A stretch of DNA of 64,000 nt from Chitinophaga sancti (lineage in GTDB: Bacteria; Bacteroidota; Bacteroidia; Chitinophagales; Chitinophagaceae): the NCBI RefSeq assembly GCF_034424315.1, contig NZ_CP139972.1, forward strand, positions 6,828,501 through 6,892,500. Direction: 5' to 3'. Of this stretch, positions 41,729-50,240 are shown piece after piece. Made by a program: the position numbers and the translations under genes. Each line of letters begins with the position of its first letter. Positions within the stretch are counted from its first letter, which is position 1. A model generated the notes under the pieces. The model ran no database searches. It was not told the DNA's origin and saw nothing but the letters and a program-made list of their open reading frames with translations.

Positions 41729-41760
41729 CAAAGATAAAGTTCCAATTCTCAAATGACAAA
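41729..41760 (-). promoter_or_regulatory. glmM promoter
   Basis: On the minus strand, TTTG (41760-41757), 20 nt, then TATCTTTG (41736-41729) match the Bacteroidota consensus exactly. The start of transcription would be near 41722, supporting the GTG start at 41703. Confidence 0.8.
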
Positions 41761-41793
41761 TTACATATTTCCAGGGCTTTGTGTATATAATAT

Positions 41794-41820
41794 CAATTTT
41801 TGTAAAGTGTACAAAAATTG
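41794..41820. promoter_or_regulatory. Perfect dyad in the glmM-LtaS-like intergenic region
   Basis: CAATTTTTGTA and TACAAAAATTG are perfect 11-nt inverted arms with a 5-nt spacer. It lies 34 nt upstream of the glmM -33 box. AT-rich and not followed by a T-tract, it resembles a regulator binding site rather than a terminator. The rest of the 367-nt gap (41704-42070) holds the two promoters and no gene. Confidence 0.6.
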
Positions 41821-41971
41821 CAATTATCAAATGACTTAATTCTCTCTTTTCTCTCCAATATACTATCTATATAAGGTAATATTACACCAATTTTGCCTCT
41901 TTGACCATGCTCAGCAGGGCTTATACCTATGTTATTGGTTTTTACCTTTTAATGGGATTTTAAACTTAACA

Positions 41972-42004
41972 TTCGGTCATCACATGCGGAATTTGGTATA
42001 TTTG
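41972..42004 (+). promoter_or_regulatory. Candidate promoter of the LtaS-like gene
   Basis: TATATTTG at 41997-42004 is a perfect -7 match. TTCG at 41972-41975, 21 nt upstream, is a one-mismatch -33 box. The predicted leader is about 60 nt. Confidence 0.6.
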
Positions 42005-42070
42005 CCCCCTGTTTAAATAATTGTTAAGTATTTAAACAATCTCAAGTTTTAAAAAATAGTACCACAATAC

Positions 42071-44101
42071 ATGAAATCATTTTGGAAGAATATACCTAAG
42101 TATATTCGGTATGTGATTGTTCAGGCCATATTCCTCTACCTATTCACCCTGCTGTTTCGGTTGATTTTTTATTTCTTTTTCTTTAAATCAACGATTCAGG
42201 ATAGTGGAACCATTGCGAAAGCCTGGAATTTTGGTCTGCGGTTCGATTTGCGCCTCACCTTATACGTCATGACCCCCTTGCTGATCATAGCCCTGATCTG
42301 GCGGAATGGCTTTTTTACAAAAAACTGGATAAGGAGGCTTGTATTCAGCTACCTGTTTATCGTTTACTTCATCCTGGTATGGGTATACATCTTTGACCTG
42401 GGGCATTATGCGTACCTGAAGCTCAGGATTGAACCATCTGTAATGCGCTTCCTGTCTGACGGGGAGCGGGGAGATAATGCTACCATGCTCTGGGAGACCT
42501 ATCCCATAGTAAGGGTCGTGATTGCCGTTGGCCTCTTTATGTGGCTGATGGGCCGTCAGTTCAAAGGTTTGTACCGCCGCCTTTCCAAAGAACCGGCTGT
42601 TTACCTGAAGGCTGGCACTTACACCAGCTGGACAGCAAGCATTGTGCTCCTGTTTGCTGCCGGTATCTATGGCAATGTAGCTTACTTTCCCCTGCGCTGG
42701 AGCCAGGCGATGTTTAGCAGAGACAATGGTATCACCAGCCTGGGATTGAACCCGATCTTATACTATGTATCGAACCTGAGTGTACAGGCTGACACCTTTG
42801 ACGAACAAAAGACGAAGGAATTATACCCGACAATTGTGGATTACCTGGGTATTGACCACCCGGATGTGAATACCCTGAACTTTGAGCGGCAGATTCCCGG
42901 ATCGGACGAGAAGAAGAAAATGAACGTGGTGCTGGTGATGCTGGAATCAACAGGAGCCTGTATCACCAGTATGTATGGCAACCCCATGCAGGCTACACCG
43001 AATATGAAGGCCCTGGCAGACAGCGGGATCCTCTTTAAACATTTCTATGTGCCGGCTATCAGCACTGCCCGTACGGTATATGGTGTGACAACGGGGGTAC
43101 CTGATGTAACGGTGACCCAGACAGCCAGCCGTCATCCACGGATGGTAGACCAGCGGGTGATCATGGACCAGTTTACTGGTTACGAAAAGTATTATTTCCT
43201 GGGTGGGAATACGAACTGGGCAAATGTACGTGCCGTATTTACCAATAATGTGGCAGGTGTAAAAGTATATGAAGAAGGAATGTACAGCGCACCCAAGGCA
43301 GATGTATGGGGGATTGCTGACTATGACCTGGTGAACGAAGCCGATAAATTGTTTAAAAACGCCAATGACAGAAAGAAGCCATTCATTGCTTTCCTGCAAC
43401 TGGCTGATAATCATCCACCATATACAACAACCAGTGGCGGTGGCGGATTTAAAAAGGTGACTGAGCAGGATATTGACATGGCGAAGTTCAAAGATGCCGG
43501 TTTTGTATCTATTGATCAGTTCAATGCGCTCCGCTATGAAGATTACAATGTGGGCCACCTGATAGACCAGGCACGGAAAAACGGCTACCTGGACAATACT
43601 ATTTTTATCATGTTCGGTGACCATAACTGTAACCTGAACCCTTACCACTTTATGCCGGTACCTGAATATGAACTGGGAAGTGGTGGGGTGCATGCGACCT
43701 GCTTTATTTATGCGCCGGGTGCTGTGCAGCCAGGGGTGATTAATTACCCGGTGAGCCTGGTGGATGTATATCCAACTATGGCAAAGCTGGTAGGTATGCC
43801 GGTGAAGAACTATACCATGGGCAGGGATATGCTGGATTCTACGATCCGCACCCGTTATACGCTGAGTGTGTATTCCAAAAACCTGATGACGCACATGGCC
43901 ATCATCGGGGATCAATACCAGTACGAGATAAATATGAAGACCGGGGATCCGGCGCTATATGACCTGAAGGCGAAAGATCCGCTTAAAAATGTGGTGAAGG
44001 AGCTGCCGGATACGGCAAAAGGGCTGGACAGGCTGGCAAAGGCGATGTATGAGAGTACGAGGTATTTAATGTTTAACAACAAGAAAATAAACGCAAAATA
44101 G
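42071..44101 (+). CDS. LtaS-like membrane-anchored sulfatase-fold (phosphoglycerol transferase) protein
   Basis: The 676-residue protein has about five N-terminal membrane segments (residues 15-40, 58-78, 92-118, 150-168 and 190-212) and a large extracytoplasmic sulfatase-fold domain with NVVLVMLESTGACITSMYGN (metal Glu), STARTVYGVTTGVPDVTVTQ (likely nucleophile Thr region), LADNHPPY and IMFGDHNCNLN (metal Asp-His). It belongs to the LtaS/OpgB-type alkaline phosphatase superfamily, which transfers phosphoglycerol or phosphoethanolamine to envelope glycans or lipids. The exact acceptor in a Bacteroidota cell is unknown. It lacks the Cys-x-Pro-x-Arg motif of FGE-dependent sulfatases. Confidence 0.9.
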   Translation: MKSFWKNIPKYIRYVIVQAIFLYLFTLLFRLIFYFFFFKSTIQDSGTIAKAWNFGLRFDLRLTLYVMTPLLIIALIWRNGFFTKNWIRRLVFSYLFIVYFILVWVYIFDLGHYAYLKLRIEPSVMRFLSDGERGDNATMLWETYPIVRVVIAVGLFMWLMGRQFKGLYRRLSKEPAVYLKAGTYTSWTASIVLLFAAGIYGNVAYFPLRWSQAMFSRDNGITSLGLNPILYYVSNLSVQADTFDEQKTKELYPTIVDYLGIDHPDVNTLNFERQIPGSDEKKKMNVVLVMLESTGACITSMYGNPMQATPNMKALADSGILFKHFYVPAISTARTVYGVTTGVPDVTVTQTASRHPRMVDQRVIMDQFTGYEKYYFLGGNTNWANVRAVFTNNVAGVKVYEEGMYSAPKADVWGIADYDLVNEADKLFKNANDRKKPFIAFLQLADNHPPYTTTSGGGGFKKVTEQDIDMAKFKDAGFVSIDQFNALRYEDYNVGHLIDQARKNGYLDNTIFIMFGDHNCNLNPYHFMPVPEYELGSGGVHATCFIYAPGAVQPGVINYPVSLVDVYPTMAKLVGMPVKNYTMGRDMLDSTIRTRYTLSVYSKNLMTHMAIIGDQYQYEINMKTGDPALYDLKAKDPLKNVVKELPDTAKGLDRLAKAMYESTRYLMFNNKKINAK

Positions 44102-44131
44102 CAATGGCAGGGGATTCCCTGCTGTATTATC

Positions 44132-44176
44132 ATATCCGGTTGGCGTTTGCAAAGCAAACACCAACCGGATATTTAG
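44132..44176 (+). terminator. Long terminator-like hairpin after the LtaS-like gene
   Basis: Nineteen-nt arms (44132-44150 and 44154-44172) pair with one mismatch around an AAA loop, followed by TTTAG. It starts 31 nt after the LtaS-like stop and lies inside the longest open frame of the next gene, which argues that frame starts later. Confidence 0.8.
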
Positions 44177-44193
44177 TATCTTGCACTCCCGAT

Positions 44194-44967
44194 ATGGTAA
44201 TAGAAGCATATAACGATACGGACGTGGAAGTACAAAAACAGTGGTTCAAAGATTGGTTCAATTCTCCCTATTATCACCTGCTGTACAGCAACAGGGATAA
44301 TAAAGAAGCTGCCTCATTTATCGATAAGTTGCTGGAATACCTGCAACCACCTGCCAGCGCCACCATGCTGGATGTAGCCTGCGGCCGTGGCCGTCATTCC
44401 CGCTACCTTGCGGACAAGGGTTACTTCGTTACAGGTATCGACCTGTCTATTAACAGTATCAATATTGCCAAAAAACTGGAAAACGATCACCTGAGCTTTT
44501 TCCAGCACGATATGCGCCTCCCGTTCCGGGTCAATTACTTCGACCTGGTATTCAATTTCTTCACCAGTTTTGGCTATTTCGAGTCTCAAAGGGAAAACGA
44601 CAATGCGCTCCGTACCCTGAAGAACGCCCTTAAACCGGGAGGGAAACTGGTCCTGGACTACCTGAACAGTACTTACGTAGCTGATCACCTGGTAGGCAGC
44701 GAAGTAAAGGAAAAGGGGGATGTGGTTTTCGACATACAGCGTGAGCTGGCAGATGGCCACTTCCACAAGCAGATGAATATCCTGGATCGTGCCCGCCTGC
44801 AGCGTGTGACCTTTACAGAAAGTGTATGCGCTTATACTTTGGCTGACTTCGAGGAAATGTTCGCCCGTCAGGGTTTACAGATAACTGAGGCTTTTGGTGA
44901 CTATCACTTCAATGCTTACAATGAGCAATTATCACCCAGACTGATCATTATTGCTACAAAACCTTAG
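44194..44967 (+). CDS. Class I SAM-dependent methyltransferase
   Basis: I chose the ATG at 44194 (MVIEAYNDTDVEVQKQW), not the upstream ATG at 44104, because the extra 30 codons would be encoded by a terminator hairpin. The 257-residue protein has motif I MLDVACGRGRHSRYLADKGY, motif II GIDLS, motif III FDLVFNFFTSFGYFES and LKPGGKLVLDYLN. The methyl acceptor is not predictable. It is followed by a PAP2 phosphatase after 2 nt and heads a run of closely spaced envelope genes. Confidence 0.88.
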   Translation: MVIEAYNDTDVEVQKQWFKDWFNSPYYHLLYSNRDNKEAASFIDKLLEYLQPPASATMLDVACGRGRHSRYLADKGYFVTGIDLSINSINIAKKLENDHLSFFQHDMRLPFRVNYFDLVFNFFTSFGYFESQRENDNALRTLKNALKPGGKLVLDYLNSTYVADHLVGSEVKEKGDVVFDIQRELADGHFHKQMNILDRARLQRVTFTESVCAYTLADFEEMFARQGLQITEAFGDYHFNAYNEQLSPRLIIIATKP

Positions 44968-44969
44968 AC

Positions 44970-45548
44970 ATGAAACAAGCATTGCTTCACCTGGACCATC
45001 AGTTATTCAACCTGATCAATGGTCAATGGCACACGCCATGGACGGATGCCTTCATTCCCATGCTAAGGGAGCCTTTTATGTGGGCACCATTATATCTCTT
45101 CCTGGTAGTATTTGTTACGATCAATTTTGGCTGGAGGGGATTCTGGTGGATTGCATTTTTCCTGCTCACTTTTGGTCTTGCTGACCAGAGCAGCCTGCAC
45201 ATCAAGGACTTTTTTGACAGGGTAAGGCCTTGCCGGAACCCTGATCTGGCAGGAACGGTACGGATCCTGGTGAGTTATTGTCCACAGAGCGGCAGTTTTA
45301 CTTCCAATCACGCAGCCAATCATTTTGCGCTGGGTACTTTTTGCTTTTTAACTTTTCGCCATATCAACAAATGGTTTGCTTCCCTGTTTTTCGTTTGGGC
45401 CATTGCGATCTGCTATGCCCAGGTATATGTAGGGGTACATTATCCGTTTGATGTGACTGGCGGTGCCATACTAGGGATATTTTTAGGATTTATGAGCGGT
45501 AGCTTTTTCCAGCGCCGTATCCGACTGGAACCTGAACTAACAACATGA
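44970..45548 (+). CDS. PAP2-family membrane phosphatase
   Basis: The 192-residue protein has about five membrane segments and the three phosphatase motifs: KDFFDRVRPC, GSFTSNHAANHFA and YVGVHYPFDVTGG (catalytic His). Such enzymes dephosphorylate lipid phosphates such as undecaprenyl diphosphate or phosphatidylglycerol phosphate at the inner membrane. The stop codon overlaps the start of the ZIP gene (ATGA). Confidence 0.93.
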   Translation: MKQALLHLDHQLFNLINGQWHTPWTDAFIPMLREPFMWAPLYLFLVVFVTINFGWRGFWWIAFFLLTFGLADQSSLHIKDFFDRVRPCRNPDLAGTVRILVSYCPQSGSFTSNHAANHFALGTFCFLTFRHINKWFASLFFVWAIAICYAQVYVGVHYPFDVTGGAILGIFLGFMSGSFFQRRIRLEPELTT

Positions 45549-46276
45549 ACTGGGCTTTATTAATCATCATATTTGCCGCTACAGTGGGTGGTGGTATTAT
45601 TCCGATGGTGGTCAGGAAGGCAAATCCCAACCTGCCCATTTACCTGCTGGCCATGTCCGGTGCCTGTCTTTTTGGTATCACCATTCTGCACCTGGTGCCG
45701 GAGGTGTATCATGAGCTGGGGCACCAGGCAGGTATATATATAGTAGCCGGCTTTTTCCTCCAGGTGGCATTGCAGCAATTATCACATGGAGCAGAGCATG
45801 GGCATACCCATTTGCCACAGGGGGATCACGATCATGTAGCTATTACCCCGCTGCTGCTGGGGCTTTCCGTACATGCCTTTATGGAGGGGATTCCACTGGG
45901 CTTCCAGTTTGCAGACCCTGCAGCCCTGTCTTCGCTGGTGATAGGGGTAGCTGCGCATAAGCTGCCGGAGGCTATGACTTTGATCACGGTTATGGTGCAT
46001 AGTCATCAGCGCGGCGCCAAACTTTGGCGTATTCTTCTTATCTTTTCGGCTGTCACTCCGGCCGCCGCTATACTGGCAGCCGTTTTGGGTAGTCACTCCG
46101 TGTATATCACAAACATTATCGTTTACCTGGTAGCGTTGGTGATCGGAGCGTTTTTACATATATCCACTACCATTTTCTACGAGAGTGGCACCCGTCATCA
46201 TGAATTGAGCAAGCGCAAGGTGTTGGCTATAATGGCAGGTCTTCTTTTAGCATTTCTTACTTTAATATTTGAATAA
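45545..46276 (+). CDS. ZIP-family divalent metal transporter
   Basis: The 243-residue protein has about eight membrane segments and the two ZIP metal-site motifs: HAFMEGIPLG (segment IV) and AAHKLPEAMTL (segment V). A His-rich cytoplasmic loop (HGAEHGHTHLPQGDHDH) lies between segments III and IV. It would import zinc, iron or manganese. It overlaps the PAP2 gene by 4 nt and precedes the CorC-like gene by 23 nt. Confidence 0.94.
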   Translation: MNWALLIIIFAATVGGGIIPMVVRKANPNLPIYLLAMSGACLFGITILHLVPEVYHELGHQAGIYIVAGFFLQVALQQLSHGAEHGHTHLPQGDHDHVAITPLLLGLSVHAFMEGIPLGFQFADPAALSSLVIGVAAHKLPEAMTLITVMVHSHQRGAKLWRILLIFSAVTPAAAILAAVLGSHSVYITNIIVYLVALVIGAFLHISTTIFYESGTRHHELSKRKVLAIMAGLLLAFLTLIFE

Positions 46277-46299
46277 TTCTTTATTTTTAGGCTTTTAAT

Positions 46300-47589
46300 A
46301 TGGAAGTCGTCGTCATTATCTTCATCCTTATTTTACTGAACGGTCTCTTCTCCATGGCTGAAATCGCCATGGAATATGCGAGGAAGGCCAGGCTGGAATA
46401 CCTTGCCAATAAAGGGGATGAAAAAGCAAAAGCAGCATTACAGCTTGCAAACAATCAGGACAGGTTTCTGTCCACAGTACAGGTAGGCATTACCCTGACA
46501 AGTATTGCCATTGGACTTCTATCCGGTATATTCCTCAGAGCGACACTCGTCGACATTATCTCTAAATCACCTTTGCTTAGCCCATACAGTAATGGCATTG
46601 CCATTACCATCATCGTGGTGGTAGTGAGTTATGTAACGCTGGTACTGGGAGAGCTGCTGCCTAAAAGGCTGGGTATGGCGCGTCCGGAAGGGATTGCCAA
46701 GAGTGTGGCGAGGCCCATGATCCTGTTGTCCAGAATTACATATCCTTTTATCTGGCTGCTTGGTACTTCTACCAGTCTGCTGGTTAAGATTCTGAATGTA
46801 AAGCCATCAGACAATAATCTCACTGAAGAAGAGATTAAAGCCCTGATCACAGAATCAGATGCGATAGAAGAAACTGAGCAGGAGATCATTGAGCGTGTAT
46901 TTCACCTTGGTGACAGGAATATAACCTCACTCATGACCCACCGGACAGACATTGAATGGCTGGATATACATGATAATAAAGAGGTTGTGAGGAAGAAGAT
47001 CTTTGATAGCCCCCACTCCGTGTACCCCGTATGCGAAGGACAGGTAGATCATATAGTAGGGATCATTAAGATTAAGGATCTCTACATGGCTGCCGCTTCC
47101 AACAATTATTCCCTGAACACAATTCTGAGAAAGCCCCTGTTTGTTCCTGAGAACAACTCTGCTTACCAGGTATTGGAGAAATTTAAGGAAACCCAAAGCC
47201 GTGCTGCTTTTATCGTAGATGAATACGGTACATTCCTGGGGATGATCACCCTGAACGATATCCTTGAGGCGATCGTGGGCGACATGCCGGAAACGGGCCA
47301 GGAAGATGACTGGGAAATTGTACAGCGTGAAGATGGCAGTTACCTGGTAGATGCCCAGATCCCGTTCTACGACTTCCTCAGCAAGTTTGACAAGGAGGGC
47401 TGGATGACGGATTTCGAGCAGGAATTTGATACTATGGCCGGCTTTATCCTGCACCACCAGGAACACATCCCTAAAGTGGGAGAGAAGTTCGAGTGGAGAG
47501 GATTTACCATCGAAATAGTTGACATGGATGCCCACAGGATTGATAAAGTACTGGTAGTAGCCCCATCTCCGGAAGTGGAGGAAGGGTGA
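46300..47589 (+). CDS. CNNM/CorC-type transporter with CBS domains (hemolysin family)
   Basis: The 429-residue protein has a CNNM transmembrane domain (about 1-190, with VQVGITLTSIAIGLLSGIF and VVSYVTLVLGELLPKRLGMA), a pair of CBS domains (about 205-335, with DIEWLDIHDNKEVV and AAFIVDEYGTFLGMITLNDI), and a C-terminal CorC/HlyC domain (about 345-425). These proteins are linked to magnesium or sodium homeostasis; the hemolysin label is historical. Probably cotranscribed with the ZIP transporter. Confidence 0.94.
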   Translation: MEVVVIIFILILLNGLFSMAEIAMEYARKARLEYLANKGDEKAKAALQLANNQDRFLSTVQVGITLTSIAIGLLSGIFLRATLVDIISKSPLLSPYSNGIAITIIVVVVSYVTLVLGELLPKRLGMARPEGIAKSVARPMILLSRITYPFIWLLGTSTSLLVKILNVKPSDNNLTEEEIKALITESDAIEETEQEIIERVFHLGDRNITSLMTHRTDIEWLDIHDNKEVVRKKIFDSPHSVYPVCEGQVDHIVGIIKIKDLYMAAASNNYSLNTILRKPLFVPENNSAYQVLEKFKETQSRAAFIVDEYGTFLGMITLNDILEAIVGDMPETGQEDDWEIVQREDGSYLVDAQIPFYDFLSKFDKEGWMTDFEQEFDTMAGFILHHQEHIPKVGEKFEWRGFTIEIVDMDAHRIDKVLVVAPSPEVEEG

Positions 47590-47640
47590 CCTGAATGCAA
47601 TATCGACTCAGTTTATAAGATTTAAAACCAGCCACAGGTA

Positions 47641-47677
47641 CTCCGAACTCCATGGTGAGATTCGGAGATGCTTTTTT
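47641..47677 (+). terminator. Terminator-like hairpin before the pigment cluster
   Basis: CTCCGAA and TTCGGAG pair around a 13-nt loop; GCTTTTTT follows after 2 nt. Confidence 0.6.
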
Positions 47678-47750
47678 ACTGGAATAGAATTAAACTGAGG
47701 CAATACCAAAAAAGGAATTAAGCTCCCGGGGGATAATTGAGTGAATTTAT

Positions 47751-47758
47751 TAATTTTG
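47751..47758 (+). promoter_or_regulatory. Candidate -7 element for the pigment cluster
   Basis: TAATTTTG is a perfect TAnnTTTG match 43 nt before the ammonia-lyase start. No clear TTTG lies at the expected distance upstream. Confidence 0.5.
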
Positions 47759-47800
47759 CTCTCTCTTTTACATAAGTAAATAATTTAATTTAACACTACA

Positions 47801-49339
47801 ATGGTCGTATTAGGAAGTAAAGAGCTTTCTTTGGAAGAAGTGCACCGGATTTTGTTCAACGGGGAGGAATTATCCCTTGATACAGCGGCTTTACAACAGG
47901 TAGAGGAGAATTTTAAATTCTTACAGCAATTTTCAGCAAAGAAACTGATCTATGGTATCAATACAGGTTTTGGGCCAATGGCACAATACCGTATCAGCGA
48001 AAGCGATACCCATCAGCTGCAGTACAATCTGATCCGCAGCCATAGCTCGGGTGCTGGTAACTACCTGAATCCAACACTGACCAAAGGTCTGATGATCGCG
48101 CGCCTCAGCAGTTTCATGCAGGCACACTCCGGGGTACATCCTGAGCTGGTGATCTTACTGAAAGACCTGATCAATAAAAACGTTTTTCCTTGTGTATATG
48201 AGCACGGCGGTGTAGGTGCGAGCGGTGACCTGGTTCAGCTGGCTCACCTTGCGCTGGTGCTGATCGGCGAGGGTGAGGTGGTCTATGAAGGCCAGCAGCG
48301 CCCGACAGCAGAAGTGTATGCAGCACTCGGCATCAAGCCAATGGGTGTGCATGTACGTGAGGGGCTGGCAGTGATCAATGGTACGTCTACCATGACAGGT
48401 ATTGGTCTGGTGAACATCATCCAGGCTAAAAAACTGCTGGGATGGAGCCTGATCCTTTCTGCTATGATCAACGAGATCGTGGAAGCATTTGACGATCACC
48501 TGAGTGCAGAACTGAATGCGGTAAAGAAACATGCCGGCCAGAACAAAGTGGCAGCTGCCATGCGCGACGTGCTGAAAGACAGCAAGATGATCAGGCATCG
48601 TCCTGACCACTTCTATAAAGAACTGGAAGAAGAGATTTTCAAAGATAAAGTACAGGAGTACTATTCCCTGCGCTGTGTACCACAGGTGCTGGGACCGGTA
48701 TATGATACGCTGGCACATGCTGAGCAGATCGTAATACAGGAACTGAACTCTGTAAGTGACAACCCGGTAGTGGATCACCACCAGCAGAACGTGTTCCACG
48801 GTGGTAACTTCCATGGCGATTATATCTCCCTGGAAATGGATAAGGTGAAGATTGCGATTACCAAACTGTCTATGCTTTCTGAAAGGCAGCTGAACTACCT
48901 GATGAATGACAAGCTAAATCACAAGTTCCCGCCGTTCATGAACCTGGGTAAACTGGGTCTCAACTTCGGTATGCAGGGTATCCAGTTCACGGCTACCTCA
49001 ACTGTGGCAGAGAACCAGACCCTGTCGTTCCCAATGTATGTGCACAGTATCCCTAACAATAATGATAACCAGGATATTGTGAGCATGGGTACCAACGCCG
49101 CGCTGCTGACCCAGAAGGTAATTGAAAACACCTTTGAGGTACTGGCTATACAGGTGATGACGATGTTGCAGGCGGTAGATTACCTGAATTGCCAGGATAA
49201 GCTGTCATCCTTCTCACACCTGATCTATCAGGAAGTAAGGGCTATTTTCCCTAAATTTATCCAGGACAGCCCTAAATACAAGGATGCTAAAAGGATTAAG
49301 GAATACCTGCTGCAGCACGAACCAAAAGTGAATATCTAA
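47801..49339 (+). CDS. Tyrosine/histidine ammonia-lyase family enzyme, probably tyrosine ammonia-lyase
   Basis: The 512-residue protein belongs to the MIO-cofactor lyases: the Ala140-Ser141-Gly142 triad that cyclises to MIO is seen in HGGVGASGDLVQLAHLAL. Other markers are YGINTGFGPMAQYRI, NLIRSHSSGAG (selectivity pair Ser-His), QDIVSMGTNAALL and EYYSLRCVPQVLGPV. From memory it is closely similar to the tyrosine ammonia-lyase of Flavobacterium johnsoniae, and TAL makes the coumaric-acid starter of flexirubins. The position at the head of a pigment cluster supports TAL, but a Ser-His pair is also found in histidine ammonia-lyases, so histidine degradation cannot be ruled out by sequence. No hut genes are nearby. 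Confidence 0.88.
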   Translation: MVVLGSKELSLEEVHRILFNGEELSLDTAALQQVEENFKFLQQFSAKKLIYGINTGFGPMAQYRISESDTHQLQYNLIRSHSSGAGNYLNPTLTKGLMIARLSSFMQAHSGVHPELVILLKDLINKNVFPCVYEHGGVGASGDLVQLAHLALVLIGEGEVVYEGQQRPTAEVYAALGIKPMGVHVREGLAVINGTSTMTGIGLVNIIQAKKLLGWSLILSAMINEIVEAFDDHLSAELNAVKKHAGQNKVAAAMRDVLKDSKMIRHRPDHFYKELEEEIFKDKVQEYYSLRCVPQVLGPVYDTLAHAEQIVIQELNSVSDNPVVDHHQQNVFHGGNFHGDYISLEMDKVKIAITKLSMLSERQLNYLMNDKLNHKFPPFMNLGKLGLNFGMQGIQFTATSTVAENQTLSFPMYVHSIPNNNDNQDIVSMGTNAALLTQKVIENTFEVLAIQVMTMLQAVDYLNCQDKLSSFSHLIYQEVRAIFPKFIQDSPKYKDAKRIKEYLLQHEPKVNI

Positions 49340-49377
49340 AAGGATTCCAGCCGGTTTAATAACCAAAATACTAAAGG

Positions 49378-50106
49378 ATGAAATGTGCTTTAATAACAGG
49401 TGGCTCGAGGGGCATAGGCAGAGCAATATGCGTGAAGATGGCTGAAATGGGCTATTATGTAATTGTTAATTATAAAGGCAACGAAGCTGCGGCCAACGAA
49501 ACGCTGGAAGCGGTACGTGCGAAGGGAAGCGACGGCGAAACGATACAATTTGACGTAGCGAATGAGCAGGAAGTACAGGCTGTACTGGGAACCTGGGTGG
49601 AAGCCAACAAAGAAAAAGAAATAGAGGTACTGGTGAATAATGCCGGTGTCCGTGAAGATAACCTGATGTTTTCGATGAATTCCAACCAATGGCGGAATGT
49701 GGTGAACACGAGCCTGGATGGATTCTTCTATGTGACCAAGCAGGTGCTGAACAATATGTTGTTAAAACGTTATGGACGTATTATCAATATTGTATCCCTG
49801 TCAGGTATCAAAGGCATGCCGGGTCAGACCAATTATTCTGCTGCCAAGGCAGGGGTGATTGGTGCTACCAAGGCACTGGCGCAGGAAATCGCCAAACGTG
49901 GTGTAACAGTGAACGCGGTAGCACCTGGTTTTATCAAAACTGATATGACAGCTGAGCTGAATGAAAAGGAACTGGCAGCCCAGGTACCTATGAAGCGGTT
50001 CGGAACCCCGGAGGAAGTAGCAGAAGCGGTAGCATTTTTTGCTGGTAAAGCATCTGCTTATATCACAGGTGAAGTACTGTCCATCAATGGTGGTCTGTAT
50101 ACCTGA
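49378..50106 (+). CDS. 3-oxoacyl-ACP reductase, FabG-like SDR
   Basis: The 242-residue short-chain dehydrogenase has the NADPH loop GGSRGIGRAI, NNAGV, a catalytic Ser in IVSLSGIKG, the YSAAKAG catalytic Tyr-Lys, and the C-terminal AYITGEVLSINGG. It would reduce the beta-keto group during polyene chain extension. It follows the ammonia lyase by 38 nt and is placed with ketosynthases and ACPs, so it is probably the cluster's dedicated ketoreductase rather than the primary FabG. Confidence 0.93.
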   Translation: MKCALITGGSRGIGRAICVKMAEMGYYVIVNYKGNEAAANETLEAVRAKGSDGETIQFDVANEQEVQAVLGTWVEANKEKEIEVLVNNAGVREDNLMFSMNSNQWRNVVNTSLDGFFYVTKQVLNNMLLKRYGRIINIVSLSGIKGMPGQTNYSAAKAGVIGATKALAQEIAKRGVTVNAVAPGFIKTDMTAELNEKELAAQVPMKRFGTPEEVAEAVAFFAGKASAYITGEVLSINGGLYT

Positions 50107-50203
50107 TAAAGCATAATTCATTGTAAACCAATGCGCATTGCTGTCACTCTACCACACAATTATATCCTGCCTGCAAATTGGGCTGAATCCCCGTTTACTT
50201 TTT

Positions 50204-50211
50204 TATTTTCG
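50204..50211 (+). promoter_or_regulatory. Candidate internal promoter before the first ketosynthase
   Basis: TATTTTCG is a one-mismatch -7 element 29 nt before the start codon. ATTG at 50177-50180, 23 nt upstream, may serve as the -33 box. Confidence 0.4.
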
Positions 50212-50240
50212 CATAAAGGGTGCACTAAAAATATGTTACC

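Noticed and set aside
41704..41745. TTG-initiated N-terminal extension of glmM
   Set aside because: A perfect promoter overlaps it, so the codons would lie upstream of the transcript start; the GTG at 41703 fits the family.
42947..43915. Long minus-strand open frame opposite the LtaS-like gene (322 codons)
   Set aside because: The opposite strand carries a clear sulfatase-fold domain; the antisense translation has no recognisable fold or signal.
42071..44101. Substrate sulfatase for the FGE-like protein
   Set aside because: The protein has the sulfatase fold but lacks a Cys-x-Pro-x-Arg motif; it fits LtaS-type phosphoglycerol transferases.
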